A DNA stretch of 64,000 nt from Rhizobiaceae bacterium (GTDB taxonomy: Bacteria; Pseudomonadota; Alphaproteobacteria; Rhizobiales; Rhizobiaceae). Position numbers and translations under genes: made by a program. Each line of letters starts with the position of its first letter. Position 1 is the first letter of the stretch. This document shows positions 35,309 through 44,741 of the stretch, piece by piece. The notes beneath the pieces were generated by a model. It did no database searches, had not been told where the DNA came from, and saw nothing but the letters and a program-made list of their open reading frames with translations. The stretch is from the NCBI GenBank assembly GCA_017643025.1, contig JAEPOG010000004.1:1-64000 (forward strand), in the 5' to 3' direction.

Positions 35309-36298
35309 TCACATGCTCCAGCACATGCCGGCGTCGTAGTCGGGTCCGGCCTTGATGATCTTGAGCGGCGATTCCGCGATCAGCATGGAGCCGTCCGCGG
35401 CTGCCGCGCCCTGAAGCATCAGGTCGATCATGGTGCCGGCGTCGCGGCCCTGGCCGTCGGCGTCGTAGCTCCAGATGCGATCCTGGATGCCGTCCTCGAT
35501 CGCCTTGCAGGCCACGTCGTCGCCGCCTCCGGTCGAGTAGACGAGCACGTCGTCGGCCTTGCCGGCGTCCTTCACGGCGTTGCCCGCGCCCATCGTGTGG
35601 ACGTCCCAGTGCCCGAAGATGGCGCACAGATCGGGATGCTGCTGAAGCACCGTCGCGGTGATCTGGCGGGCCTTCTCAGGCTCCCAGTCGGATGCCTGGT
35701 TGGACACGACCTCGATCTCCGGATGCTGCTCGAACACCTTGAAGGCGGCTTCGTTCATGATGACGCTGTCGGCGGCGGTAAGCTGTCCCGGAATGATAGA
35801 CACCTTGCCGGACTTGCCGCTGCCTGCGCCACACTCCTTGACGATGTCTTCGGCGATGCCGGTGCCGATGCGTTCCCAGTTGGCGCCGACAAAGGCAGTC
35901 GAGGGCTGGTTGGACTGCAGGTTGATCTGCAGCACCTTGATGCCATCCGCTTCCGCCTGCCTGATCTGGCGCGCCAGCAGCTGGACTGTCGGATTGTGGA
36001 CGACAAGCACGTCCGGCTTTTCGGTGATCGCCTTGGCGAGCAGCTCCGTCATCGCCGCCATGTTGAAGGCGGCGTCACGGATTTCGAACGAGTAGCCGTG
36101 AATGTCAGCGTGCTCCCCCATGCGGCGCGCCCAGCCCTCGGTGAGCGAAATGCCCATCGAGATCGGCACGAAGATCACCCTCTTGCCGGCAAGGTCGAAC
36201 TCGGCGTTGGCTGGTGACCCCATAGTCAGGGCCGCGAAGGCTCCAACCACTGCGCCGAGGGCGGCGCGGTGCAGCTTTCTTCCCATTTTGTACATCAT
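35309..36298 (-). CDS. Cassette A: periplasmic substrate-binding protein (Peripla_BP_4 type)
   Basis: A 329-residue exported binding protein of the ribose-binding class. Signal peptide residues 1-32 (MMYKMGRKLHRAALGAVVGA, then the ALTMGSPANA cleavage region). The mature part opens FDLAGKRVIFVPISMGISLTEGWA. Four cysteines (KECGAGSG, HPDLCAIFG, VACKAIE, GMCWSM) are conserved at matching places in the cassette B and C proteins, suggesting two disulfides. AGGAGGAGAAG precedes the ATG at 36298. Ligand unknown; the similar propeller and CoA-ligase context argues against a simple sugar. Confidence 0.9.
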   Translation of the reverse strand: MMYKMGRKLHRAALGAVVGAFAALTMGSPANAEFDLAGKRVIFVPISMGISLTEGWARRMGEHADIHGYSFEIRDAAFNMAAMTELLAKAITEKPDVLVVHNPTVQLLARQIRQAEADGIKVLQINLQSNQPSTAFVGANWERIGTGIAEDIVKECGAGSGKSGKVSIIPGQLTAADSVIMNEAAFKVFEQHPEIEVVSNQASDWEPEKARQITATVLQQHPDLCAIFGHWDVHTMGAGNAVKDAGKADDVLVYSTGGGDDVACKAIEDGIQDRIWSYDADGQGRDAGTMIDLMLQGAAAADGSMLIAESPLKIIKAGPDYDAGMCWSM

Positions 36299-36328
36299 CT
36301 TCTTCTCCTCCTTGGTTGGTATGCACAC

Positions 36329-37336
36329 TCAAAGATCGCCGACGGTGTCGGTCTCGGTGTCTCTCGGGTTGAGGTAGTTGTCGGTGACGATGGCGACGAT
36401 GAGCACCACGCCCTTGACCACATCCTGCGTCTGGGCCGTCACGTTCAGCAGCGTCATGCCGTTGCGCAGCACGACGATCAGGGCGACGCCGACCAGAATG
36501 TTCCAGATACCGCCGCGACCGCCCCTGAGCGGGATGCCGCCGAGCACCACGACGAGAATGACCTCGAAGAGCAGGGTGCCGTTGGTCACGGTGCGGAAAT
36601 CGACCGTGCCGCTGGCGGAAGACATCACCAGCCCGGCCATCAGCGCGGCAAGCGCCGCGTAGACATAGACGATGATGGTGGTCGTGCGGACCGGCAGTCC
36701 CGACAGCCGGGCTGCCTGGAAATTGTCGCCCATCGCGTAGATCGTTCGCCCCGCCGACATGCGGCGCAGCAGGAACCATGCTGACGCGAGAGCGACGAAC
36801 ATCAGCGCGACCGGCGCGCTGACCCCCGGCAGCAACTCGCTTGAAAGGAAGATCACCGCCGGGTTGGTTTTCGGAAGCAGCAGCAGATATTCGCCGCGCA
36901 AAATGAAGAAGCGGAACAGGCCGGTGATGAACATCGCCGATGCGAGCGTCGCCAGCAGCGCCGGGATTTCCACATAGGCTATCAGCCATGCGTTCATCAT
37001 GCCGACGAGCACCATTGTCGCGACCGCCACCAGGAGCGCGAGGCTGCCCGGAGCGCCCGCGTTGATCATGATCGAGAACACGGTGGCGCCGGCCACCATC
37101 TGCGCGATCAGCGAGAGATCGAGCCCGCGCGAGATGATCACCACGCCCATGCCGCAGCTCAGGATGACCAGCGAAGCGGAGTTGGAGAGGATGACCCGCA
37201 GATTGCCCACCGTCGCGAACCCGTCAACGGCTATCGAGAAGACGATGATCAGCGCGACCGTCACCGCGAGCACGATCATCGCCAGAAGGTTCGACTTGCG
37301 CCGTCCGGGCGCCAAGCTCAAAAGACCCTCAGCCAC
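36329..37336 (-). CDS. Cassette A: RbsC-type ABC permease
   Basis: A 335-residue membrane protein of the BPD_transp_2 family, with about nine hydrophobic segments and the conserved VVIISRGLDLSLIAQMVAGATVF and YAMGDNFQAARLSGLPVRT blocks. Unlike its fused partner it ends soon after the last span with a short tail (DNYLNPRDTETDTVGDL). The start overlaps the enoyl-CoA hydratase stop by 8 bp. It presumably pairs with the permease part of the fusion protein to form a heterodimeric channel. Confidence 0.9.
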   Translation of the reverse strand: MAEGLLSLAPGRRKSNLLAMIVLAVTVALIIVFSIAVDGFATVGNLRVILSNSASLVILSCGMGVVIISRGLDLSLIAQMVAGATVFSIMINAGAPGSLALLVAVATMVLVGMMNAWLIAYVEIPALLATLASAMFITGLFRFFILRGEYLLLLPKTNPAVIFLSSELLPGVSAPVALMFVALASAWFLLRRMSAGRTIYAMGDNFQAARLSGLPVRTTTIIVYVYAALAALMAGLVMSSASGTVDFRTVTNGTLLFEVILVVVLGGIPLRGGRGGIWNILVGVALIVVLRNGMTLLNVTAQTQDVVKGVVLIVAIVTDNYLNPRDTETDTVGDL

Positions 37337-38117
37337 GGGCGCCTCCCCGATATTGCGGAATGCGTTTTTCGCCGAACGCCGTCAGGCCTTCGTGCAAGTC
37401 GGCGCCATCGACATGGGCGACGAATGCCTCGATCTCGGCGCGCCCGGTAACTGCTTCATCGCTCTTAGGCGCGGTAAGCCGCTTGACCCGGCGCAGAACC
37501 TCGGGGCTGCAACGGCTGATCGCGGCCGCTAGCGCCCGCGCTCGCTCCATAAGCCGATCCGCGGGAACCACTTCCGAAACCAGGCCCCACGCCATCAGCG
37601 TTTCGACATCGATCAGATCGGCGGTGTAGAAAAGTTGTGCGGCGCGCGTCGGTCCGATCTTGCGCGGCAGCCGCACGGTGGCCCCACCCGACGGCACGAC
37701 AGCGTAGCGCGCATGGCCGTCGCCCATTCTCGCGCCCTTGGCGGCGAGAACGATATCGCAGCACAGCAGCAGCTCGAGCCCGCCGGCGACGGCGGTTCCG
37801 TTTGCTGCACCGATCACCGGGACGGGAATATCCTCGACCAGTTGCAACACCATCTGGTTGTATGCGAGCAGGTCGACCAAGCTTTGCTTGTCCGCTTCCA
37901 GCGCCCGCTTGAATTCCGCAAGGTCGCCGCCAGCGCAAAAGGCGCGTCCGGTGCCCGTTATGATGACGGCGCGGATGTCCGCAAAGTCTCCGAGTGCACG
38001 AACCGTCTGCTCGAACATGCGCATCGCGTCGTTCGACAGCGCATTCAGCGTTTCCGGCCGATTGAGCGTGATCGTGGCGACATGGCCGTCGACGGAGAGC
38101 AGGACCGGATCAGTCAT
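37329..38117 (-). CDS. Enoyl-CoA hydratase/isomerase family protein
   Basis: A 262-residue crotonase-fold enzyme. The oxyanion-hole segments are TGTGRAFCAGGDLAEFKRAL and GAANGTAVAGGLELLLCCDIVLAAKGARMGDGHARYAVVPSGGATVRLPRKIG. It overlaps the CoA-ligase gene (8 bp) upstream and the cassette A permease (8 bp) downstream, so it is embedded between two transporter cassettes. It likely hydrates an alpha,beta-unsaturated CoA ester made from the ligase product; a phenylpropanoid-like or branched acid would fit, but nothing fixes the substrate. Confidence 0.9.
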   Translation of the reverse strand: MTDPVLLSVDGHVATITLNRPETLNALSNDAMRMFEQTVRALGDFADIRAVIITGTGRAFCAGGDLAEFKRALEADKQSLVDLLAYNQMVLQLVEDIPVPVIGAANGTAVAGGLELLLCCDIVLAAKGARMGDGHARYAVVPSGGATVRLPRKIGPTRAAQLFYTADLIDVETLMAWGLVSEVVPADRLMERARALAAAISRCSPEVLRRVKRLTAPKSDEAVTGRAEIEAFVAHVDGADLHEGLTAFGEKRIPQYRGGARG

Positions 38118-39996
38118 CGCCGGCCTCCACCAGGTAGGTTTGTGGAAGCGGCTTCAGCGCATCGGCAAGCCGGGCAATACGGGAGGTGTCCGCACCGCCA
38201 ACGCGAACGCTGACGACGGTGTTTTTCTGCGCATCGAGACCGATCTCGATCTCGAGCATCGCCTCCGTGCCGAGAACACTCGACGCCTCCTGCCGAACCT
38301 TCTCCTCGATCGCCCTGTCGCGAAGCGCCGGCTTGTATATCTTGCCGACCGCGGTCACCGGCAGCGCATCGATAACGATCACGTTTCTCGGCCGCGCCGG
38401 CGGTTCGTGCACATGCGTTTCCAGAAACGCCTTGAGCGCCTCGATATCGATCGTCCTGCCCGGTTGCGGCACGACGAACAGGGCAGGCACTTCGCCGGCA
38501 TACTGGTCCGGCATGCCGACCGCCGCGCTGATCTGCACACCGTCGAACTGGTTGGCAACGTCCTCGATCGCCGCGGGATCGATATTGTGCCCGCTCCTGA
38601 CGATGAGGTCCTTCTCCCGGCCGGTCAGGAAGAGCCGCTCATCCTTGCTGAGGTAGCCGACATCGCCGGTCGTCAGCCAGCCGTCGTCGGACAGCGTGCC
38701 GATATTGTGGGCGGGGTCGACATACCCCGGAAACACCTGCGGACCGCTGACCTGGACGAGCCCGCTTTCGTTCGGCGCGCATATGCGGAGCTGGTCGCCG
38801 TCGGGTGCGACGACACGGGTCTGCGAGAAGGGCGCGCGGAACCCGACGCTGCCCATCACCGGCTGGCCCGCGCCCGGATTGAAGGCGATGGCGGCAGCCG
38901 TCTCCGTCATTCCGTAGGTCTCGAAGATACGGATACCGGTGACCGCTTCGAACCGCTGGCCGACTGCCTTCGGGAGCACCGCGCCGCCCGTCATGGCCAT
39001 GCGCACACGCGACACGACGGTGCCGGGAACCCATGAATTCGCCAGCGCGGCGAGCGAAGTCGGCACGCCGCCGACCACCGTCGCCCGGAAATGCTCGGCG
39101 ATTTTCCAGTAGTTGGCGATCACTGCCGGCGGCCGCAGTGCATAGGGCGAAGGCACGACGATATGCGCGCCGGCCGCGAGCGGCGCCAGCCCGACGGTCA
39201 TCGTCCCGCCGACATGGAAGAACGGCAGGCCGTCGATCACGGTGTCGTCCTCGCAATAGCCGAAGACCTGGGCGAAGCCGAAAGCGGCGTGGATCTGGTT
39301 GCCGTGGGTGAGCTGGACCAGCTTGGGCCGCCCTGTCGTTCCGCCGGTGTGAAACAGGGCGCAGATTTCGTCACGGTTCGACGACGGTTCGAAGTCCAGC
39401 GTGTCGGGCCGGCGCCACGCCATGAGCGCGTCGAGGCTCTCATATCCGTTGCGGGTGTCGGCGCCCTCGCCCACCACCAGCACGTGGCGCAGGGACGGAA
39501 CGCGGTCGAGTACGCCCTGCGCCTTCGACCAGCAGGTTTCGTCCGCGGCTTCGGACGCCACCACCAGCACCGTCGCTTGCTGGGCGATGAGGAGGTCGGT
39601 AATCGCGTCCCCGCTCAGGAGATAATTCAGCGTGCTTGCAACACCCGCGACCTGCGCACCCAACAGAAGCGCGGGCAGTTGCGGCACTGTCGGGGCGAGG
39701 AACGCAACCACTTCCTTGCCCGCGCCGTTGCCCAGCGAGCGGAACAGATTGGCGGCGCGCGTCACCTCGGCGAGCAGGTCCCGATGGGTGAGCGAGACGC
39801 CGACATCCTCGGGGTCTTCCGAGCGCAGCACGGTCAGCGCTTTCCGCTCCCCAAAATGCTCGGCCGTCGCCCGGATTAGATCGTAGAGATTGCGCGCAGT
39901 GACGAGTTCGTCATAGGGCCGCGCCTCGATCGCGGCGACATCCTCGATCGTGCGAACGGTCCTCACCGGACGGGTTGTGAGCAAGCCGCTACCCAT
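38110..39996 (-). CDS. AMP-dependent acyl-CoA synthetase/ligase
   Basis: A 628-residue acyl-CoA synthetase, longer than the usual 520-560 by extensions at both ends. Motifs: phosphate loop ALFHTGGTTGRPKLVQLTHGN, adenine motif FETYGMTETAAA, the DDGWLTTGDVGYL and GREKDLIVRSGHNIDP hinge region, and catalytic Lys in VTAVGKIYKPALRD. The ATG at 39996 overlaps the cassette B ATPase stop by 4 bp. It probably activates a carboxylic acid brought in or released by the cassette A/B systems. Confidence 0.9.
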   Translation of the reverse strand: MGSGLLTTRPVRTVRTIEDVAAIEARPYDELVTARNLYDLIRATAEHFGERKALTVLRSEDPEDVGVSLTHRDLLAEVTRAANLFRSLGNGAGKEVVAFLAPTVPQLPALLLGAQVAGVASTLNYLLSGDAITDLLIAQQATVLVVASEAADETCWSKAQGVLDRVPSLRHVLVVGEGADTRNGYESLDALMAWRRPDTLDFEPSSNRDEICALFHTGGTTGRPKLVQLTHGNQIHAAFGFAQVFGYCEDDTVIDGLPFFHVGGTMTVGLAPLAAGAHIVVPSPYALRPPAVIANYWKIAEHFRATVVGGVPTSLAALANSWVPGTVVSRVRMAMTGGAVLPKAVGQRFEAVTGIRIFETYGMTETAAAIAFNPGAGQPVMGSVGFRAPFSQTRVVAPDGDQLRICAPNESGLVQVSGPQVFPGYVDPAHNIGTLSDDGWLTTGDVGYLSKDERLFLTGREKDLIVRSGHNIDPAAIEDVANQFDGVQISAAVGMPDQYAGEVPALFVVPQPGRTIDIEALKAFLETHVHEPPARPRNVIVIDALPVTAVGKIYKPALRDRAIEEKVRQEASSVLGTEAMLEIEIGLDAQKNTVVSVRVGGADTSRIARLADALKPLPQTYLVEAGDD

Positions 39997-41492
39997 CAAT
40001 GCACCGCCGCGAACATGATCGTGTCCTCGTCGGCCTGCGTGCCTTCGAACTCCTCGACGACTCGCCCCTGCCGGCAGATCAGCAGACGGTCCGAGAGCTG
40101 GAGGATTTCGGGCAGGTAGGACGAGATCACCAGCACGGCGATACCGTCGTCCGCCAGACGGTTGATCAGCTGGTGGATCTCCGAAATCGCGCCGACATCG
40201 ACGCCACGAGTCGGCTCGTCGAAGATGATCAGCTTCGGTTTCTGCAGGAGCGCCGTGGCGACGACCACCTTCTGCTGGTTGCCGCCGGAAAGTTCGATCA
40301 CGCGCGCATCGTTGTTGATCGCCTTGACGTTGAGCGCGCCAGCCCAATGCTGCGCCAGCGCCTTCATCTCGCTCATTGAGATGGTCCAGCTCTTGGTCTG
40401 TCCGCCGGCGAGCGCCGCGAGATAGATGTTCTCCGCGATCGACATCGTCTCGAAGAAGCCTTCGAACTTGCGGTCCTCGGTGACATAGATGATGCCGTCG
40501 AGCACCGCCGGACGCGGCACGCGATAGCGCACCGGTCGGCCCTCGAACTGAACATTGCCGCCGTGGAACAGGTCGCGCTTCTGCACGCCAGCGACCACCT
40601 TCGCGGTTTCGGTGCGGCCCGAACCGATCAGGCCGAACATGCCGGTCACCTGTCCCGCGAACACCGAAAACGACGTATTGCGAACCGCCCGCCCCATCGA
40701 CAGGTTCTGCACGCTCAGAACCTTCTTGCCTGGCTTGCGGGCCTTGCGGTCCTTCTGCGAGCCGTAGAGTTCATCCTTGAGCGACCGCCCGACCATGGAG
40801 CGCACGATGCGCTCGCGGTCGAACTTCGCCGTGTCGTCGGTGACGACATGCTCGCCGTCGCGCAGCACGGTGATGCGGTCCGAGATCTGCAGCGCCTCTT
40901 CCAGCGCGTGGCTGATGAAGATGATCGAGACGCCGCGCTTCTTCAGCCGTCCGATGAGCGCGAAGAACTGGTACTTTTCCTCCGGCGTGAGCGAAGCGGT
41001 CGGCTCGTCGAAGATGATGACCTTGGCGTTGTGGTGGACGGCGCGTGCGATCTCCACCATCTGCCGCTGCCCGGCGCCCAGGCCCGAGACGAGCGCCGCC
41101 GGATCGACGTGGAAGTTCAGCGACTGAAGGAATTGCTGGCCGGCAATGTAGATGCCGCGAAGCCGATGGAACGGCTTGTCGTCCATCAGGTACAGGTTCT
41201 GCGCGACGGTCAGCGACGGCACCAGGCTCGTCTCCTGATAGACCATCGCAATGCCTTGTCTGAGCGCATCGGCCGGCGTCGGAAGTTCGATCCGGCGTCC
41301 TTCCAGCAGGATTTCGCCCGAGGTCGGCGCAACGACACCGGCAAGCATTTTCGTCAGCGTCGACTTGCCGGCGCCGTTTTCGCCGAGCAGCGCATGAACC
41401 TCTCCCGGACGCAGGTCGAAGCTGACGTCCTTCACCGCCGGCACGCCGCGATAGAGTTTTGTGCCCTGCCGCAGTTCCAGGATCGGGGTCAT
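39996..41492 (-). CDS. Cassette B: RbsA-type ABC importer ATPase (two nucleotide-binding domains)
   Basis: A 498-residue tandem ATPase. First domain: GENGAGKSTLTKML Walker A, LGAGQRQMVEIARAV signature, VIIFDEPTASLTPEE Walker B. Second domain: GLIGSGRTETAKV (degenerate Walker A, as usual), LSGGNQQKVVVATALLQ signature and LIIFDEPTRGVDVGA. It overlaps the stand-alone propeller upstream by 4 bp and the CoA ligase downstream by 1 base of the start codon, giving ATGA junctions. Closest in sequence to the cassette C ATPase of the three. Confidence 0.92.
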   Translation of the reverse strand: MTPILELRQGTKLYRGVPAVKDVSFDLRPGEVHALLGENGAGKSTLTKMLAGVVAPTSGEILLEGRRIELPTPADALRQGIAMVYQETSLVPSLTVAQNLYLMDDKPFHRLRGIYIAGQQFLQSLNFHVDPAALVSGLGAGQRQMVEIARAVHHNAKVIIFDEPTASLTPEEKYQFFALIGRLKKRGVSIIFISHALEEALQISDRITVLRDGEHVVTDDTAKFDRERIVRSMVGRSLKDELYGSQKDRKARKPGKKVLSVQNLSMGRAVRNTSFSVFAGQVTGMFGLIGSGRTETAKVVAGVQKRDLFHGGNVQFEGRPVRYRVPRPAVLDGIIYVTEDRKFEGFFETMSIAENIYLAALAGGQTKSWTISMSEMKALAQHWAGALNVKAINNDARVIELSGGNQQKVVVATALLQKPKLIIFDEPTRGVDVGAISEIHQLINRLADDGIAVLVISSYLPEILQLSDRLLICRQGRVVEEFEGTQADEDTIMFAAVH

Positions 41493-42559
41493 CGGTCCCG
41501 TCCCCCGGCGCTGGTCGGAAGGCGGACAACCACGCCGTCGCCGCGCGCCGCGACATAGACCTGCCCGTCATGTTCGAGCACGCTCGTCACGCCGTGCGTG
41601 GACCCGTCGGCGCGGCTCTGCAGGCTGGCGACCGGCTGGAAGGCCTCATCCAGCCGGACGCTCAGGCCCGCCGACATAGCTGGCGCCCATGGCTTTACGA
41701 CGCCGAGATGTTTGACGCCCCCGCCCTGCAGCGGCTCGTAGAAGCTGCTGCCCGACCTGAGCTTCGGCGAAACCCAGAACGCGGGCTCCACTTCGTCGAG
41801 CATGCGCTTGCGGTAAACGGGCTCGCGCAGCACGAACTCGACCAGCTGGCTGCGCGGCGCAAAGACGGCAAGCCACCAGCCTGTGGCCGCCCGCGAAATG
41901 CGGCCCGGATAGCCCGGCAGGTCGTGGTAGAGCACGTCCGGCTTGCCCGGATTGGCGAGATCGTAGCGAACCAGCCGGTGTTTCCATGCCTCGGAGACGA
42001 CAATGCTGTTTCCATCGATCGCGAGACCAGCCGGCCAGGCGAGACCGCTGGCAATCTGTTCCGCCTTGCCGCTGGCGACATCGATGCGCCACAGGCTGCC
42101 CGAGGCATTGCGTTCCAGAAGGTCGCGCTGCCAGTCGTCAGGCGCATTGGTTGCCGAACCGCTGGCGACGTAGAGCACGCCCCCGGCTTCGGCGAGAGCA
42201 ATGGGGCAGTTGATGCGTGCCCCGCCCAATCGCTCGCCGTCGATCAGAATCTCGCCATTCGCCAGAGCTACGGCGAGCCTGCCCCTGCCTGCGGTGCAAA
42301 TGCAGGAGATCTGCCCTTCGGCTTGCAGCCGCTGCTTCCACTTACCGCGCCCATCCAGCGCGAACACCGTGTCACCGGCCGAAGCAAGCAGCTTGCCGTC
42401 AGCAACAGACAGGCAATCCACGTCTGCAAGCGCGAACCGCTTTCCCGCTTCGTCGAGCATCTGATTGGGACGCAGTGCGCCGTCGAGCGGCGGCACGGTA
42501 ACGGCCGCCTCGCCCCGACCGAAGATCTTGTCCGTCAGTCTGGCAACGGCGGCGATCAT
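41489..42559 (-). CDS. Cassette B: stand-alone strictosidine-synthase/SMP-30-like beta-propeller protein
   Basis: A 356-residue protein with no signal peptide. Blade strands are visible through the sequence (DCLSVADGKLLASAGDTVFALD, INCPIALAEAGGVLYVASGSA, GLAIDGNSIVVSEAWKHRLV, VTSVLEHDGQVYVAARG), with the block HDLPGYPGRISRAATGWWLAVFAPRSQLVEFVL matching APMAP-like propellers. Strongly similar to the cassette C counterpart at 54778. The ATG at 42559 overlaps the fusion stop as ATGA. Possible cytoplasmic lactonase/esterase or binding partner of the fused propeller. Confidence 0.82.
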   Translation of the reverse strand: MIAAVARLTDKIFGRGEAAVTVPPLDGALRPNQMLDEAGKRFALADVDCLSVADGKLLASAGDTVFALDGRGKWKQRLQAEGQISCICTAGRGRLAVALANGEILIDGERLGGARINCPIALAEAGGVLYVASGSATNAPDDWQRDLLERNASGSLWRIDVASGKAEQIASGLAWPAGLAIDGNSIVVSEAWKHRLVRYDLANPGKPDVLYHDLPGYPGRISRAATGWWLAVFAPRSQLVEFVLREPVYRKRMLDEVEPAFWVSPKLRSGSSFYEPLQGGGVKHLGVVKPWAPAMSAGLSVRLDEAFQPVASLQSRADGSTHGVTSVLEHDGQVYVAARGDGVVVRLPTSAGGRDR

Positions 42560-44670
42560 GGCTTGCCCCAATAGGATTCGGGGCCGGTCCAGCTCTCGTC
42601 GGCTCCATCGAGCTTCAGCTTGCCGATCCGGTTGTTGAGGATGCCACCGATGTAGAGGTGCCCCTTGTGCTCCCGCATTGACGTAATCATCGGATGGTTG
42701 TCGCCGGCGCGATCCCACATCACGTCGAGCACCTCACCTGTCTCCGTGAACCGCACCACGCAGCCGGTGTTGATGTTGGGGTAGAGCCATTCGTCGGGGG
42801 CGATGCGCCGTGCCATACGCCGACGGAAGCCAGGCATCTTCAGCGCAAGATCGAGCGACGGCGTCCTGATGCCGACGAGCGCCAGCCAGAAGGTGCCGTC
42901 GGACGCGCGGTTGATGTTGTCGGGGTAGCCGGGGAGCTCCGGCAGTATCGTTTCGACCGTTCCCTTCTTCGCGCCGGCGAACCAATAGCGGGAGACGGTG
43001 CAGGCCCAGGTCTCGGCGAACAGGAAGGACTCCCCGTCATGCGTCATGCAGATGCCATTGGGGAATTTCAGGTTCTTGAGAACGGTACGCGTCGTGCGGC
43101 TGCTCGGGTCGTAACAGACGATCCGGCCGTTGCCGCGGGACTCCAGCCCGTCGACCGGCCATTCGTGCATCTCGTATCGGACCGTGGCCTCGGAGAAGAA
43201 GACCCGCCCGTCTGGCGCGATGTCGAGGTCGTCGGCTAGCCGCAGGCGCGAGTCGTCGATGATCGACACCCAGGAGCGGTTCGTCTCGTCGGTCAGCTTC
43301 TCAATGTCGCGCTCTTGAGTGACGCGGTAGAGACCCATGCCGCCGATGCAGACAAGCAGCGAGCCGTCCTTCGCGAAGGCCATGCCGAGCGGTCGTCCTC
43401 CGACATGGGCATAGACCTCGTGCCGCGTGTAGTCCGGCGCAAAGAAGCGGATGATGTCGCCGGTGCGGTTGCCGGCATAGATGTTGTCGTCGGCATCGAG
43501 GATGACATCCTCGGGCCCATCGATCTCGCCCAGCCCTATGAGCTCGACACCGCCGAGCTTGTCGTTGATCGCGTATGGCGACGAGGGATCCGTTCCAGGC
43601 GCTTTGGGCAATGCCGCGAAAGCCGGCGACACATAGACCTTCGAAAGCACCTTGTTGAGGTTCTTGAGCCAGCGCACGTCGATGGCGACGGCAGCGAGAA
43701 GCAGGATACCGAGCAGCAGTGAGTTTGCGCCCGAGGTAACACCGAGACGCAGCAGGCTGTTGACGATGATCATGACGCTGATCGAGCCGATCAGCGCCTT
43801 CGCCGCCGAGCCGCGGCCGCCGCCGAGCGAGTTGCCCCCCAGCACCGCACCGGTCAGCGCGGCAATCTCGAGGCCGATGCCGGTGTCGGCGCCCGCCCCG
43901 CCGAGCCGCGATGCGAACAGCACGCCGGCCAGCGCCGCGAGCATGCCGGAGATCACATAGGTACTGCAGATGACCCGTCGCACCGGGATGCCGACATTGT
44001 GCGCCGACCGGCGCGAACCGCCAGTCGCCAGGACATGCCAGCCCATCCGTGATCGGCTCAGAACGAGGTGCGCGACGATGGCGACCACACCTGCCGCGAA
44101 TGCACTGAAGGGTATGCCGAGCAGGAAGCCTTCGCCCAGATAGTACCAGGCGTCGGAGTCCGGAAATGCCGCCGCGATGCGCACCGAATATTTCAGCAGC
44201 AGCATGTCGACGATGGCGCGGACGATGATGAGCGTCACCAGCGTCGTCAGAAATGCCCTCAGCCGCAGGAAGCCGACGAGCACGCCGTTAACCAGCCCTA
44301 CTGTCGCACCCACGGCCAGCGTCGCCGCGACCACGACGGGCATCGGCAGTTCGGCGACGTTGAGCAGCGTCAGCGCCACGATGTTGCCAAGCGCGAACGT
44401 CGATCCCACCGAGAGATCGATGCCGCCGGCCACCATCACGATCATGAGGCCGAGCACGATCAGGCCGAATTCTCCCCACTGGCGCGAAAGATTGGTGACA
44501 TTCGCCGAACCGAAGAAGTCAGGGATCAGCGAACCGAAAAGCGAAACGACGAAAATCAGGACGAGCAGCGGAATCGCGTTGTCGATCCACCGTTTGCTCA
44601 GCAGTTCGCCGAGCATGTGGTCGGGCACAAGCCGATAGCGCCAATATGCGAAGGTGTCGGAGTAGGACAT
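42556..44670 (-). CDS. Cassette B: ABC permease fused to strictosidine-synthase/APMAP-like beta-propeller
   Basis: A 704-residue fusion. The N-terminus MSYSDTFAYWRYRLVPDHML precedes an RbsC-type permease (about residues 30-345; VMVAGGIDLSVGSTFALGNIVAL, WHVLATGGSRRSAHNVGIPV). After a linker of about 25 residues comes a propeller (about 370-704) with LADDLDIAPDGRVFFSEATVRYEM, LKFPNGICMTHDGESFLFAET, ELPGYPDNINRASDGTFWLAL and MREHKGHLYIGG. Same architecture as the cassette A and C fusions, and nearer to C. The propeller is expected on the cytoplasmic side. Likely couples uptake to ester or lactone hydrolysis, which is inference. Confidence 0.9.
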   Translation of the reverse strand: MSYSDTFAYWRYRLVPDHMLGELLSKRWIDNAIPLLVLIFVVSLFGSLIPDFFGSANVTNLSRQWGEFGLIVLGLMIVMVAGGIDLSVGSTFALGNIVALTLLNVAELPMPVVVAATLAVGATVGLVNGVLVGFLRLRAFLTTLVTLIIVRAIVDMLLLKYSVRIAAAFPDSDAWYYLGEGFLLGIPFSAFAAGVVAIVAHLVLSRSRMGWHVLATGGSRRSAHNVGIPVRRVICSTYVISGMLAALAGVLFASRLGGAGADTGIGLEIAALTGAVLGGNSLGGGRGSAAKALIGSISVMIIVNSLLRLGVTSGANSLLLGILLLAAVAIDVRWLKNLNKVLSKVYVSPAFAALPKAPGTDPSSPYAINDKLGGVELIGLGEIDGPEDVILDADDNIYAGNRTGDIIRFFAPDYTRHEVYAHVGGRPLGMAFAKDGSLLVCIGGMGLYRVTQERDIEKLTDETNRSWVSIIDDSRLRLADDLDIAPDGRVFFSEATVRYEMHEWPVDGLESRGNGRIVCYDPSSRTTRTVLKNLKFPNGICMTHDGESFLFAETWACTVSRYWFAGAKKGTVETILPELPGYPDNINRASDGTFWLALVGIRTPSLDLALKMPGFRRRMARRIAPDEWLYPNINTGCVVRFTETGEVLDVMWDRAGDNHPMITSMREHKGHLYIGGILNNRIGKLKLDGADESWTGPESYWGKP

Positions 44671-44697
44671 CGATTCTGCTGCTCAATGGAAAAGGCT

Positions 44698-44725
44698 GCC
44701 GGCGCCGCCGAGAGGAAGCGCCGGC
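44698..44725. terminator. Intercistronic hairpin after cassette B binding-protein gene
   Basis: GCCGGCGC (44698-44705) pairs with GCGCCGGC (44718-44725) around a 12-base loop, between the binding-protein stop (44742) and the fusion-permease start (44670). It matches the location of hairpins in cassettes A and C. Confidence 0.55.
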
Positions 44726-44741
44726 CGGTATGCGTCTCAGG

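Noticed and set aside
34205-36217. 670-codon plus-strand open frame across the cassette A fusion and binding-protein genes
   Set aside because: It crosses two real genes and their intergenic hairpin in antisense, with no recognisable domain and a composition typical of shadow frames.
37329-39996. Ferulate-type CoA synthetase plus hydratase/lyase pair (vanillin pathway)
   Set aside because: The gene pair recalls that pathway, but no aldehyde dehydrogenase gene lies nearby and no diagnostic residues could be assigned, so only general family names are given.
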